Source of the DNA: Eubacterium pyruvativorans
Lineage (GTDB): Bacteria > Bacillota > Clostridia > Peptostreptococcales > Anaerovoracaceae
Direction: 5' to 3'
NCBI RefSeq assembly: GCF_900102225.1
Contig: NZ_FNBF01000006.1
Coordinates: forward strand, 43,008-107,007
Length of the DNA stretch: 64,000 nucleotides
The notes under the pieces are model-generated. The model saw nothing but the letters and a program-made list of their open reading frames with translations, had not been told where the DNA came from and ran no database searches. Positions 42,477 through 50,771 of the stretch are shown piece after piece; the stretch's first letter is position 1; each line of letters starts with the position of its first letter. Made by a program: the position numbers and the translations under genes.

Positions 42477-43802
42477 TCACGAAAATTGATGCATCGTTTC
42501 TCTGACGCACGATTTTTCCTGAAATGCCCGTTCCACGCTTCGAATCAGGGAGAATGATCCGAAGCAGCAGATAATTTCGTCACGATAGGACCTGCGGCAT
42601 TTCTCCAGTGCTTCCGAAACGGAAGGAAATGCCTCCGCATCGTACCCTTTCTCCCGCAGCTTTTCTGCCACATAGGAACCCGGAACCACTTGATTTCCTT
42701 CCGGCGTGACAGCGAGGACGCGCTTCGTAATCGGCCCCAGTTCCATGAACATCTCCATCATCGTCTGATCCGAAAAGTTCGCCCGGACGAAACCGGCAAC
42801 GAATGTGATCTGACGTGCAGGAAACATGGTATCCAGCGATTCGTACAGTACCTCTGCCAGTTCCTCATTCTTTGCATTATCAATGATCACCAGCGGCTTC
42901 CGGTTCACCACAGTGAGCTGTCCGTCCAGCCGGGTCTCTGCCAGACCCTCCGCCACAACGTTGTTTCCCCGATTCCAGCCGTGCTTCGCTGCCAGATAGC
43001 GAAAGACATCCACGGCCAGTGCCGCATTATATGCCTGATAATCTCCGAAAAACGGGATTTTCATAACAGGATCGTCTCCCAGCTGGACTCGCTGCCCGTC
43101 CTGCAGGCTGCCCAGCAGAGCGACATCCTCCGGCTGGACGAAGTGAAGCGGCGCATTTTTTTCTTCGCAGACCCGCTCCAGTACGCTCCGGGCCTCCGTT
43201 TCCTGCATCCAGGAAAACACCGGGATCCCCTCCCGAACGACACCTGCCTTCGCTTCGGTAATATCAGTCAGGGTATTCCCCAGCCTGCTGAAATGGAAAT
43301 AGGAAATCCGTGTGACCACCGTCGCCTCCGGCTCCGGTATCACATTTGTGGCATCCTCACCCCCGCCCAGATTCGCCTCCATGATCACAATGTCCGGGCG
43401 ATTTTCCCGGAAATACAGAAATGACAGTGCCACAAACAGTTCATAAATCGTCGGTGTTTCACCGCCGGCCCGGCGCAATTCGTCCACCGCCTCCCGAAGG
43501 ACTTCTGTCAGCTCCCCCAGGGTTTCTTCCGGAATGGGCATGTCTCCGATACAGATTCTTTCCCGGATCGACCGGAAATAATGAGCGGTGAACAGACCCG
43601 TTCTGATACCTGCCCGCTGCAGCAGGCTCTTCAGAAAAGCGCCCGTAGCCCACTTCCAGTCCGTTCCCACAATGTGGATGTATTTCAAACTCTCCTGCGG
43701 ATCGCCCAGAAGGTGAAGTAACTCCCGGATGGTATGCAATCCCGGCTTCGTCGCCAGGAACTCCGGAGAATGGAGATATTCCATCGCCTGCTCATAATCC
43801 AT
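42477..43802 (-). CDS. FolC-like Mur-ligase paralog with a degenerate ATP site (putative pseudoenzyme)
   Basis: 441 residues from ATG 43802 (GGAGGAG 6 bp upstream). It aligns without gaps to the neighbouring FolC over the first 190 residues. The P-loop GTNGKGST (46-53) has become GTDWKWAT. TSPF is TAHY, and IIDGAHNPDG is IIDNAKNEEL. RWPGRFE is lost. Yet Glu142, His170 and Lys185, which bind Mg and carry the carbamate in FolC, remain in MEANLGG, YFHFS and AKAGV. The frame is intact, full length and well translated, so it is not a decaying pseudogene. It lies upstream of fhs with an extended -10 promoter. It probably cannot use ATP as FolC does; a sensing, scaffolding or new ligase role is open. 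Confidence 0.85.
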   Translation of the reverse strand: MDYEQAMEYLHSPEFLATKPGLHTIRELLHLLGDPQESLKYIHIVGTDWKWATGAFLKSLLQRAGIRTGLFTAHYFRSIRERICIGDMPIPEETLGELTEVLREAVDELRRAGGETPTIYELFVALSFLYFRENRPDIVIMEANLGGGEDATNVIPEPEATVVTRISYFHFSRLGNTLTDITEAKAGVVREGIPVFSWMQETEARSVLERVCEEKNAPLHFVQPEDVALLGSLQDGQRVQLGDDPVMKIPFFGDYQAYNAALAVDVFRYLAAKHGWNRGNNVVAEGLAETRLDGQLTVVNRKPLVIIDNAKNEELAEVLYESLDTMFPARQITFVAGFVRANFSDQTMMEMFMELGPITKRVLAVTPEGNQVVPGSYVAEKLREKGYDAEAFPSVSEALEKCRRSYRDEIICCFGSFSLIRSVERAFQEKSCVRETMHQFS

Positions 43803-43849
43803 ACACTGCTCCTCCATAGCCGCACTGGTACAACTCTCTTTTTTCCTCG

Positions 43850-43858
43850 ATTATACCA
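43850..43858 (-). promoter_or_regulatory. Extended -10 promoter of the FolC-like gene
   Basis: TGGTATAAT on the minus strand, about 50 bp before the ATG at 43802. No good -35. It lies back to back with the kinase control region. Confidence 0.6.
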
Positions 43859-43897
43859 TCTTCTCCGATCTTTTCGTTTCTCTCCGCCATGTCATTA

Positions 43898-43943
43898 TTG
43901 ATCAATCTTGATCAATTCCGGATAGTCTTCGCAAATCTTGACA
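43898..43943 (+). promoter_or_regulatory. Twin TTGATCAA boxes and a -35 upstream of the histidine kinase
   Basis: Two copies of the palindrome TTGATCAA (43898-43905, 43908-43915) are spaced 10 bp centre to centre. A related ATCTTGACAA follows, holding a TTGACA (43938-43943) that may be the -35. No convincing -10 was found at 17 bp. The boxes may bind the cognate response regulator or another factor. Confidence 0.5.
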
Positions 43944-44012
43944 ACCGATGATAAAATATCAAAAAATAAGCATGATGTGAAAAGGACGATACGATTGCGA
44001 AAGGAGGGGAAC

Positions 44013-45521
44013 ATGAGACAGGAAACGGAATGGGGTTACATTGACTGGGAGTACCTTCCCGAAAAGGACGAAGAGAACCGCTGGATGAGCGTCGGGATTA
44101 CAACAATTCTCCCCGGAAGCACCCAGTCTCCCCATGTACATTACGGGCACGAACAATTTCTGTATGTTCTGGAGGGGACCGGTATTTCCAGGATCAACGG
44201 GGAAGAGGCCCGGATCCATCCGGGTATGTACCGGGCTATCCGCCCGAATTCCATTCATGAAGTCATCAATACCGGAGAGATCCCTCTTCGGGAAATATTG
44301 ATCTCAGTACCCGTTCCTCTTCAAGTTTCTCCCGGACCCACCGGTCCGGTCAGTTGGCAGGCCTACGATCCCGGTCAGAACGACCGGCTCCGTCATCTTC
44401 TGTACAATGCTGTCAGTGAACTGAAACCCCGGCTGCTGAACGACATATGCATTCCTTTTTGTCTGTATGACAAAAAGAAGCAGATTGTTCTGCACAATGC
44501 CTCCTACCCCGAACTCTGCCACAAGTGCTGCAATCCCGCATTTCATCCCGAAGCGTGTGCGTGCTATTCCGCATCCCTTACCAATGCCGCTCCGGAGGAG
44601 AATCACTACGTCTTCACCTGTTCGAAGCAGATGAAATGCTATCTCATGCCTATCCGGCTCGGGGACAGGATGATCGGTGTACTGCGGGGCGGACAGCACT
44701 ATTCTTCGCCGAACCCCGCCGGCGGGCAGAGCGAAAACTATGATACGCCGCGCAGCACAGAGCAGGGAATCCTTCATGTGATGGAGCAGATTCAAAACAG
44801 CATACAGAGTTACTGCATGATGTGTTCTTCAATATCGAAGCTGGAAGACCAGAAGCATCTGCTGAACGCAAGTGCCCAGGAGAACACGGCACTGAAAAAG
44901 AATCTGAATGAAGTACAGGAAAAGATCACAAATCTGAAAATCAATCACCATTTTCTGTTCAACACGCTGAACAGTATGGCAGCCATGGCATTGACCGGAG
45001 ACCGCTATGACCTCTATACCAGCATCGTCAATCTTTCAAAGATGTTCCGGTACACCATGGTCACAGACATGAAAATGGTGTCCCTGAAACGGGAAATCGA
45101 ATACCTGCAGACCTATCTGAGTCTCCAGAAACTGCGGTACGGCGACGGTCTCCGGATCGAATACAACATCGACGATCACTGCCTGAACACCCCTGTTCCG
45201 TTTAATTTCCTGCAGCCCATCGTCGAGAACGCATTCACCCACGGATTCATGTCTTACGATTACGAAAAGTACGTCTGCATTAACGTGGCGCCGAAGCAGG
45301 AGAATATCTGCATTGAAGTCATCAACAACGGGATTCCGCCGGGACTTGCGGAACTGAAGCAGATCCGGGAAGGCTGGGCATCCCATTCCGGTCATGGTCT
45401 TTCACTGATCTACGACAAGCTGCAATATTCATTCGCAGGACAGTTCTCCATGGACATCCGCATTCTGAAAGGCGGAAAGACCTGCATACTTCTGCAGATT
45501 CCGATCACCACCGGATCATGA
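44013..45521 (+). CDS. Sensor histidine kinase with cupin and PocR-like ligand domains (LytS/YesM type)
   Basis: 502 residues from ATG 44013 (AAAGGAGGGG upstream). No membrane segment is visible. Residues 27-98 form a cupin barrel with metal-type ligands in HVHYGHEQF and IHEV. Residues about 130-270 form a Cys-rich PocR-like domain (CHKCCNPAFHPEACACY, then TCSKQMKCYLMPI). A coiled coil (275-308) precedes the His-kinase motif INHHFLFNTLNSM with His313 as probable phospho-acceptor, and an ATPase domain with VENAFTHGF. It looks like a soluble sensor of a small ligand. The matching AraC-type response regulator lies at 53673-54362, at the other end of the amino-acid island. Confidence 0.86.
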   Translation: MRQETEWGYIDWEYLPEKDEENRWMSVGITTILPGSTQSPHVHYGHEQFLYVLEGTGISRINGEEARIHPGMYRAIRPNSIHEVINTGEIPLREILISVPVPLQVSPGPTGPVSWQAYDPGQNDRLRHLLYNAVSELKPRLLNDICIPFCLYDKKKQIVLHNASYPELCHKCCNPAFHPEACACYSASLTNAAPEENHYVFTCSKQMKCYLMPIRLGDRMIGVLRGGQHYSSPNPAGGQSENYDTPRSTEQGILHVMEQIQNSIQSYCMMCSSISKLEDQKHLLNASAQENTALKKNLNEVQEKITNLKINHHFLFNTLNSMAAMALTGDRYDLYTSIVNLSKMFRYTMVTDMKMVSLKREIEYLQTYLSLQKLRYGDGLRIEYNIDDHCLNTPVPFNFLQPIVENAFTHGFMSYDYEKYVCINVAPKQENICIEVINNGIPPGLAELKQIREGWASHSGHGLSLIYDKLQYSFAGQFSMDIRILKGGKTCILLQIPITTGS

Positions 45522-45582
45522 GAATTTTCATTTTTCTGATCCCCGTTCGTTTCATCTTTCTGTGTCCGTTCCTGCACGCAAA

Positions 45583-45607
45583 AACGGGGCTGACCCGCAG
45601 CCCCGTT
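45583..45607 (-). terminator. Terminator between the histidine kinase and the AGCS symporter
   Basis: A 10-bp stem AACGGGGCTG/CAGCCCCGTT with a 5-nt loop, in the 100-bp gap between convergent genes. T runs flank it on the minus strand (TTTTTGCG including stem bases). It could serve both genes. Confidence 0.75.
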
Positions 45608-45620
45608 GAAATTACCCGAT

Positions 45621-47084
45621 CTAATCCAGATGATACTCTTTTCTCTTCTTTGCATACTCGTCCCAGACGCCATCCGGATCGTCAATGCCGAACACTTCCG
45701 GGTCAAACATCGGATCCACACCCGCTTTCCTCTGTTTTTCATAATCCCGCAGAATCTTTACCGCCTTGTTGGACAGCAGCAGAATCGCAATGATGTTGCA
45801 CCATGCCATTCCGCCGCAGCCGATATCGCCCATACTCCAGACGACCTGACTGTTCACAACAACTCCGGCATAGCAGGAAACCAGGAAGACGCAGCGAAAA
45901 ACATAAGTCCAGGCCTTGTTTTCCTTCGACAGGTAACGGACATTGGACTCCGCCTGGTAGTAGTATCCCATCAGACTGGTGAACACAAACAGGATGATAA
46001 TTACCGCCAGCAGTTTTCCGACCCAGGCTCCCAGCGAACGCATCAGCGCAGTCTGTGTCCACAGCACGCCGTATGTGATGTTCGGCACATTTGCGGTGAT
46101 CAATTTACCCCCTGCGTCCGCCACGTTATACGTTCCGGTCAGCAGGATGATAAATGCGGTGCAGGAACACACCAGCAGCGTATCAATATATACGGATCCG
46201 GCCTGAACCAGTCCCTGTTTCGCCGGATGACTGCACTCTGCAGAGGCGGAAATGATTGCACCGGAACCCTGACCGGCTTCATTGGAATACACGCCGCGCT
46301 TCACGCCCCAGGCAATCGTGCTTCCCATGATCCCCGCATAGATTGATTTCGCACCGAATGCGGACTGGAAGATCAGGGCGATGACGCCCGGCAGTCTGCG
46401 AATATTGAGTACAATGATGACAATGGCCAGCACCAGATAAATCACACACATGACCGGTGCCAACAGCTCTGCCACACGGCTGATCCGCTTCACGCCGCCG
46501 AATGTCACCAGAGCGACCAGGATGACACATGCCACACCGATGACCCAGTACGGAATGTGCCACGCATTGTCGAAGGTGGCAGCGATGGACTGGACCTGCA
46601 CCCCCGGCATCAGGAGTCCCGGTCCCAGAATGGTCGCACAGGCGAAAACCACTGCCAGCGGTTTCAGATGCAGTCCCCGGTCCATGAAATGGGCAGGGCC
46701 GCCCACGTACACTCCTTCATGGATTCTCTTGTAAGCCTGTGCCAGAGCAGTCTCGGAAAATGCGGAGCCTGCTCCGATCAGTGCAATCGCCCACATCCAG
46801 AACACAGCACCCGGACCGCCGAAGTAAATCGCCGTCGCAACCCCTGCTACATTCCCCATACCGACCCGGGAGCCTACCGTCGCCGCAAATGACTGAAACG
46901 GGGTAATTCCCTTGTCGGTATCCGGTTTTGCCACAATGAGCCGCCCCATCTCCCGGAACAGCCGGAACTGAGGAAACTTCATTCGGATCGAGAAAAAGAT
47001 GCCTGCACACAGGCACAGAATCACCAGCGCATTGCTCCAGATGATCCCGTTGATCGTATTAATAACGGTATTAAAGGTTTCCAT
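45621..47084 (-). CDS. Sodium:alanine symporter family protein (AGCS) 1
   Basis: The 487-residue polytopic membrane protein (about ten helices) starts METFNTVINTINGIIW with GAAGGAG upstream. AGCS signatures are SFAATVGSRVGMGNVAGVATAI (around 67-88), FWMWAIALIGAGSAFSE, RGVYSNEAGQGSGAI and a long charged C-terminal tail (KILRDYEKQ...KKRKEYHLD). The family imports alanine or glycine with Na+. In the usual motif GTGNIAGV the second Gly is replaced (VGMGNVAGV). It is the last gene of the island's leftward unit, separated from the second AGCS gene by a 260-bp gap with a long hairpin. Confidence 0.92.
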   Translation of the reverse strand: METFNTVINTINGIIWSNALVILCLCAGIFFSIRMKFPQFRLFREMGRLIVAKPDTDKGITPFQSFAATVGSRVGMGNVAGVATAIYFGGPGAVFWMWAIALIGAGSAFSETALAQAYKRIHEGVYVGGPAHFMDRGLHLKPLAVVFACATILGPGLLMPGVQVQSIAATFDNAWHIPYWVIGVACVILVALVTFGGVKRISRVAELLAPVMCVIYLVLAIVIIVLNIRRLPGVIALIFQSAFGAKSIYAGIMGSTIAWGVKRGVYSNEAGQGSGAIISASAECSHPAKQGLVQAGSVYIDTLLVCSCTAFIILLTGTYNVADAGGKLITANVPNITYGVLWTQTALMRSLGAWVGKLLAVIIILFVFTSLMGYYYQAESNVRYLSKENKAWTYVFRCVFLVSCYAGVVVNSQVVWSMGDIGCGGMAWCNIIAILLLSNKAVKILRDYEKQRKAGVDPMFDPEVFGIDDPDGVWDEYAKKRKEYHLD

Positions 47085-47270
47085 TCTGTTCTCCTTCCCT
47101 CTCGTTTCTGCTCACTTATGAAAATCCCGTTTTTTCTCCTGCGCAGAACTCAGACAGAAAATTACCTTACCGATAATTTATCCGAATTTTTTCACTTCAG
47201 ATATACTCTGATCCCGCATCTTATGTATGTAATTTGATTATTTCTCCGGTTTTCCCCGTCAAATTCATGC

Positions 47271-47315
47271 AATACCGTCCGCAGAAATCGCTTGCGGATT
47301 TCCGTGGACGGTATT
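47271..47315. promoter_or_regulatory. Long inverted repeat between the two AGCS genes
   Basis: AATACCGTCC... (47271-47289) pairs with ...GGACGGTATT (47296-47315) over 18 of 19 positions, including one G-T, around a 6-nt loop. Neither strand has a U-tract after the stem, so it is not a standard terminator. It may stabilise the upstream mRNA or act as an operator or processing site. The rest of the 260-bp gap is AT-rich and shows no known riboswitch. Confidence 0.7.
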
Positions 47316-47342
47316 GGATTGCCTGGCATCCCAGTATCTGTG

Positions 47343-48695
47343 TTATTGTTTATCCCCTTTCGAAAAGTGTTCCTTCGTCAGTTTCATGGCCGCACCGGCA
47401 AACACCCAGAGGGACAACAGGTTCGGAAGGGCCATAATGCCATTTACCGTGTCCGCCAGATTCCACACAACAGTAATATTGATGATCGCTCCGAGGAATG
47501 CGAAGACACACCATATCACCCGGAACGGCTTGACCACACTGCTGCCGAGCAGGAATGACACACCGGTCTCCGCATACCAGGACCAGCCCAGCAGAGTCGA
47601 ATAGGAGAACAATACCGTGGCCACGATAACAACAATATGTCCCCAGTTCCCCGGAAGTCCCAGCCGGAACGCTTCTGCGCTCAGCGCCGCAGAAGTTGCG
47701 CCGGAATGCCAAACACCCGTTGTTATGATGACCAGCGCAGTGGCAGTACATACCACGATCGTATCGAAGAACACTTCGAGAATGCCGAACAGTCCCTGTT
47801 CACACGGATTTTTTGCCGATGTCGTCGAATGGATCATGGCTGAGGAACCAATTCCCGCCTCATTGCTCATAATGCCCCGGGAAACGCCCATCCTGACTGC
47901 GAATGCGATGGACGCTCCGGAAAAACCGCCTACTGCCGCCTGTCCGTTAAACGCTGCCGAGAAAATCAGTCCGAACGCAGGGATAATGCGATTTCCGTGA
48001 AGAATCAGGATGACGATACAGCCTGCCACATAGATCAATCCCATCACCGGCGTCAGCACAGAGGTAACCCTTCCAAGTCTCTTAATACCCCCGAGTATAA
48101 TCACACCTGTCAGTACTGCAAATAGAATGCCTACAGTCCATCCAGGAACGTGATACCTGCTGAGAGAAGAGACAACCGTATTGGTCTGCAGCATATTACA
48201 GCTCACCAGTCCCACAAACACTGCTGCGAAAGCGAATATTCCCCCCAGCACTTTCGCCAGATACGGATGGGATTTCATTCCGTTTTTCCAGATATACATG
48301 CAGCCGCCGTGCCACTGGCCGGTTTCATCCTGCTCTCTGAACTTCATTGCCAGTACGATTTCCGTGTATTTCGTCGCCATCCCCAGGATCGCCGCAACCC
48401 ACATCCAGAAAATCGCACCCGGTCCTCCGGTGGCAATCGCCGCCGCCACCCCTGCAATGTTTCCGACACCAATACAGCTGGAAAGCGCAGAAGCTAATGC
48501 CCAGAACGGCCGGATTTCTCCCTCACCGCTGGTTTTCGTCCGAAACATCGACCGAAAAGCCAGCCCTATTTTCCGAAACTGAATGCCCCTCGTTCGAATT
48601 GTCAGGTACAGACCCGTACCAAAATAGACCGCCAGCATGTACGGACCGAACAGGACACCGGTGATGGACGTCAGAACCGTATTTATTCCTTCCAT
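47343..48695 (-). CDS. Sodium:alanine symporter family protein (AGCS) 2
   Basis: The 450-residue membrane protein has AGCS signatures ASALSSCIGVGNIAGVAAAI, the GGPGAIFWMWVAAILGMATKY segment and RGIMSNEAGIGSSAM. It is a clear paralog of AGCS 1 but differs substantially and lacks the long C-terminal tail. It is presumably an alanine or glycine importer; two copies suggest different affinities or substrates such as D-alanine or D-serine. It starts 13 bp after the SGNH hydrolase stop, so it is co-transcribed with the hydrolase and DUF3100 genes. Confidence 0.92.
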   Translation of the reverse strand: MEGINTVLTSITGVLFGPYMLAVYFGTGLYLTIRTRGIQFRKIGLAFRSMFRTKTSGEGEIRPFWALASALSSCIGVGNIAGVAAAIATGGPGAIFWMWVAAILGMATKYTEIVLAMKFREQDETGQWHGGCMYIWKNGMKSHPYLAKVLGGIFAFAAVFVGLVSCNMLQTNTVVSSLSRYHVPGWTVGILFAVLTGVIILGGIKRLGRVTSVLTPVMGLIYVAGCIVILILHGNRIIPAFGLIFSAAFNGQAAVGGFSGASIAFAVRMGVSRGIMSNEAGIGSSAMIHSTTSAKNPCEQGLFGILEVFFDTIVVCTATALVIITTGVWHSGATSAALSAEAFRLGLPGNWGHIVVIVATVLFSYSTLLGWSWYAETGVSFLLGSSVVKPFRVIWCVFAFLGAIINITVVWNLADTVNGIMALPNLLSLWVFAGAAMKLTKEHFSKGDKQ

Positions 48696-48708
48696 CTGTC
48701 ACACCTCC

Positions 48709-49362
48709 TCACTTCGAAACATTCCTCAGTATCTTCTGTACTACCGGGCACAGCGCTCCCGCCAGAGCAGCATGCGCATCAGAATTCATATGCACCCCGT
48801 CCGCCGGATCTGCACAGACAGCACTTTCTGCATCAAAGAAGGATATGCCTTCCAGATCCGCAATTCGTTTGATCTGCTGACTTAACCCCCTGGATTTTTC
48901 CACACAGGACGCTCCCATTTCCTGGCCGATGAAATTATCCATGACCGTTTCTAAAATACGGACAGGGGACACCAGCAGTACGGCGGGCGCTTTTCCGTCC
49001 GCCCCGCAGCCCGAATGCAGGATTTCCTCCACCAGTCTTTTCATCGCTTCTCCGACATTGTATGCATTCATGCCGAACCGCTCATGAAGATCATTGGTTC
49101 CCAGCATCACAATCACCAGATCCAGCGGCTTATGACTGGCCAGACACGGCGGAAGATATGCCAGCCCGCTTTTGTATCCCTTCACCGGATCATCGAACAC
49201 GGTTGTTCTGCTGTTCAACCCTTCTTCTATTACATGGCAGTCATCACCCAGCAGATCCTGAAGCCGTCCTGTCCACCGGGTTTTCCAGTCGTAGCGCTCT
49301 CCGCCTTTGCCAGGGATATATCCCCAGGTGTTGGAGTCGCCGTAGCATAATACATTTTTCAT
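48709..49362 (-). CDS. SGNH/GDSL hydrolase
   Basis: 217 residues from ATG 49362 with GGAGG 8 bp upstream. The block I nucleophile is CYGDSNTWGY (Ser10). Block III is VIVMLGTNDLHERFG, and block V supplies the Asp-His pair in DPADGVHMNSDAH. There is no signal peptide. These are esterases, deacylases or arylesterases; SGNH proteins close to this type act on small acyl esters. Within the operon it could remove an acyl group from a substrate that the M20 amidohydrolase also processes. The start at 49410 was rejected for lack of a site. Confidence 0.88.
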   Translation of the reverse strand: MKNVLCYGDSNTWGYIPGKGGERYDWKTRWTGRLQDLLGDDCHVIEEGLNSRTTVFDDPVKGYKSGLAYLPPCLASHKPLDLVIVMLGTNDLHERFGMNAYNVGEAMKRLVEEILHSGCGADGKAPAVLLVSPVRILETVMDNFIGQEMGASCVEKSRGLSQQIKRIADLEGISFFDAESAVCADPADGVHMNSDAHAALAGALCPVVQKILRNVSK

Positions 49363-49425
49363 CCGCACCACCTCCCCACTCTTCTGCACATCTCGCACTT
49401 CAGACCTCATCCCGGAACGGGAATC

Positions 49426-49893
49426 CTAAATGATTCCCATTCCTTCCAGCAGTCCCCATGCAATCAAGGCCGATCCGACGAAAGTTCCGACCATGACACA
49501 GAGCGTAACCACAACGCCCCGCCAGCCGATTTTTTTGAATTCCACCCAGTCCTTTCCGATATTCACCCCTGCGAAGGCCAGCACCGGCGTCGCCAGCGGA
49601 AGCAAACCGATCTGACCCACATACTCATTCACGACCGTCGCCGTCGGGCTTCCCTGAACGGCCGCCAGAATACCAATGATGGTGATCCAGATAACGCCCG
49701 GGATCGGAGTGATATCCCCCAGAAACATCCCGGCAACCGCTATCACCAGCAGAATCAGCATCCCCGGAATCGCCTTCGAAAACTGAATTGCAAATCCGCT
49801 GGTGATCCAGTTTCCGACTAACGCAATGGCTGCGGTAATCAACATGACCAGAAGCCCTTCCAGGAATTTATCCAGACTCATTTCTTTCTTCAT
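49426..49893 (-). CDS. Small membrane protein, probable partner of the DUF3100 protein
   Basis: 155 residues from ATG 49893 (AGGAGG 8 bp upstream). Four or five membrane helices: residues about 15-35, 40-60, 68-85, 98-115 and 130-150. A motif LLPLATPVLAFAGVNIGKDWVEFKKIGWRG lies between the last two, which resembles parts of DUF340/LysO-type or GltS-type transporters. I do not recognise the family with confidence. It lies 44 bp after the DUF3100 gene, and together the two may form one transporter. Confidence 0.65.
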   Translation of the reverse strand: MKKEMSLDKFLEGLLVMLITAAIALVGNWITSGFAIQFSKAIPGMLILLVIAVAGMFLGDITPIPGVIWITIIGILAAVQGSPTATVVNEYVGQIGLLPLATPVLAFAGVNIGKDWVEFKKIGWRGVVVTLCVMVGTFVGSALIAWGLLEGMGII

Positions 49894-49937
49894 ACTGTTT
49901 TCCTCCTGATATCCCGTTCTATTATCCAAATGCCGCA

Positions 49938-50768
49938 CTACTGCTTCCCGGACCTTCTCGACCGATAACGATCCAGCTTTTTGTACCACCAGTTACAGAG
50001 CGGCAGGCCGATCAGAATCGACATCAGAATGCCGTCTGCCGTCGAGAACGTGTTGCTCAAACCCGCCAGCGTGGAAATCATATTGTACTGTGCTGATCCC
50101 TCTTCAAACATTGCCAGAAGCGGTGCACTGGACGCCGCCATCATACTGCCGGATCCCACCCCGCAGGCCATGGCCAGGGCATACACGTGAATCGGCGTGA
50201 ATGCCGCCAGAAACGATACGAGAAGATTCATGAAAATAGTCCCGATGACTGTTCCGACCGTATATGTCGTCAGCACTCCCCGGCCTTCCGGTGAATCCAG
50301 TCCGTATTTCTGTGCAATCAGCCCCACATTCGGCTCTCTTGCAATCGAATGGGTCATACCGACGGCTTCCCTCTTGAATCCCAGCAGGACTGCAACCGGC
50401 AGTGCAACGAGGATCGTGCCCAGATTGCCGAATTCCTGTGCGATGAGCGGGACCACATATCCGCTCTTCGCAATCACGATGATCGCCGCACCGGAGTTCA
50501 CGGCAACTTTTGCAATAAAAACAGAGATGCCGATTACAACGAATGTATTCGCCTTATGACTCGACTCCACATCAATCCATTTAATCGGTTTGATCAGGAA
50601 GCACAGCAAACCCAGAACCATGGCATAGAGCAGCGGAAGAAACATGATATTTGCCTGCCCCACAGGGATGGTGATGATGTTGATCTTCTCACTGATGCAA
50701 ACGATAACGAAGCAAGTCAGTACCAATGGCCAGGACTGCAGGACTTTCTTAGTGTTTTCAAATTTCAT
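49938..50768 (-). CDS. DUF3100 family membrane protein
   Basis: The 276-residue protein has about eight membrane helices and the DUF3100 features GKREAVGMTHSIAREPN-like sequence (here FKREAVGMTHSIAREPNVG), GSGSMMAASSAPLLAMF and a C-terminal NWWYKKLDRYRSRR tail. The family is uncharacterised. The glycine/serine-rich re-entrant-like segment and the genomic link with an M20 amidohydrolase suggest import of an acylated amino acid or peptide. It starts 3 bp after the amidohydrolase stop. The order amidohydrolase, DUF3100, small membrane protein argues for one functional unit. Confidence 0.75.
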   Translation of the reverse strand: MKFENTKKVLQSWPLVLTCFVIVCISEKINIITIPVGQANIMFLPLLYAMVLGLLCFLIKPIKWIDVESSHKANTFVVIGISVFIAKVAVNSGAAIIVIAKSGYVVPLIAQEFGNLGTILVALPVAVLLGFKREAVGMTHSIAREPNVGLIAQKYGLDSPEGRGVLTTYTVGTVIGTIFMNLLVSFLAAFTPIHVYALAMACGVGSGSMMAASSAPLLAMFEEGSAQYNMISTLAGLSNTFSTADGILMSILIGLPLCNWWYKKLDRYRSRRSGKQ

Positions 50769-50771
50769 GCA

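Noticed and set aside
42477..43802. Calling the FolC paralog a pseudogene
   Set aside because: No frameshift or stop, good ribosome-binding site, and retention of Mg/carbamate ligand positions argue for a functional protein.
47085..47270. Glycine riboswitch before AGCS 1
   Set aside because: None of the conserved glycine-aptamer cores could be found on the leader strand.
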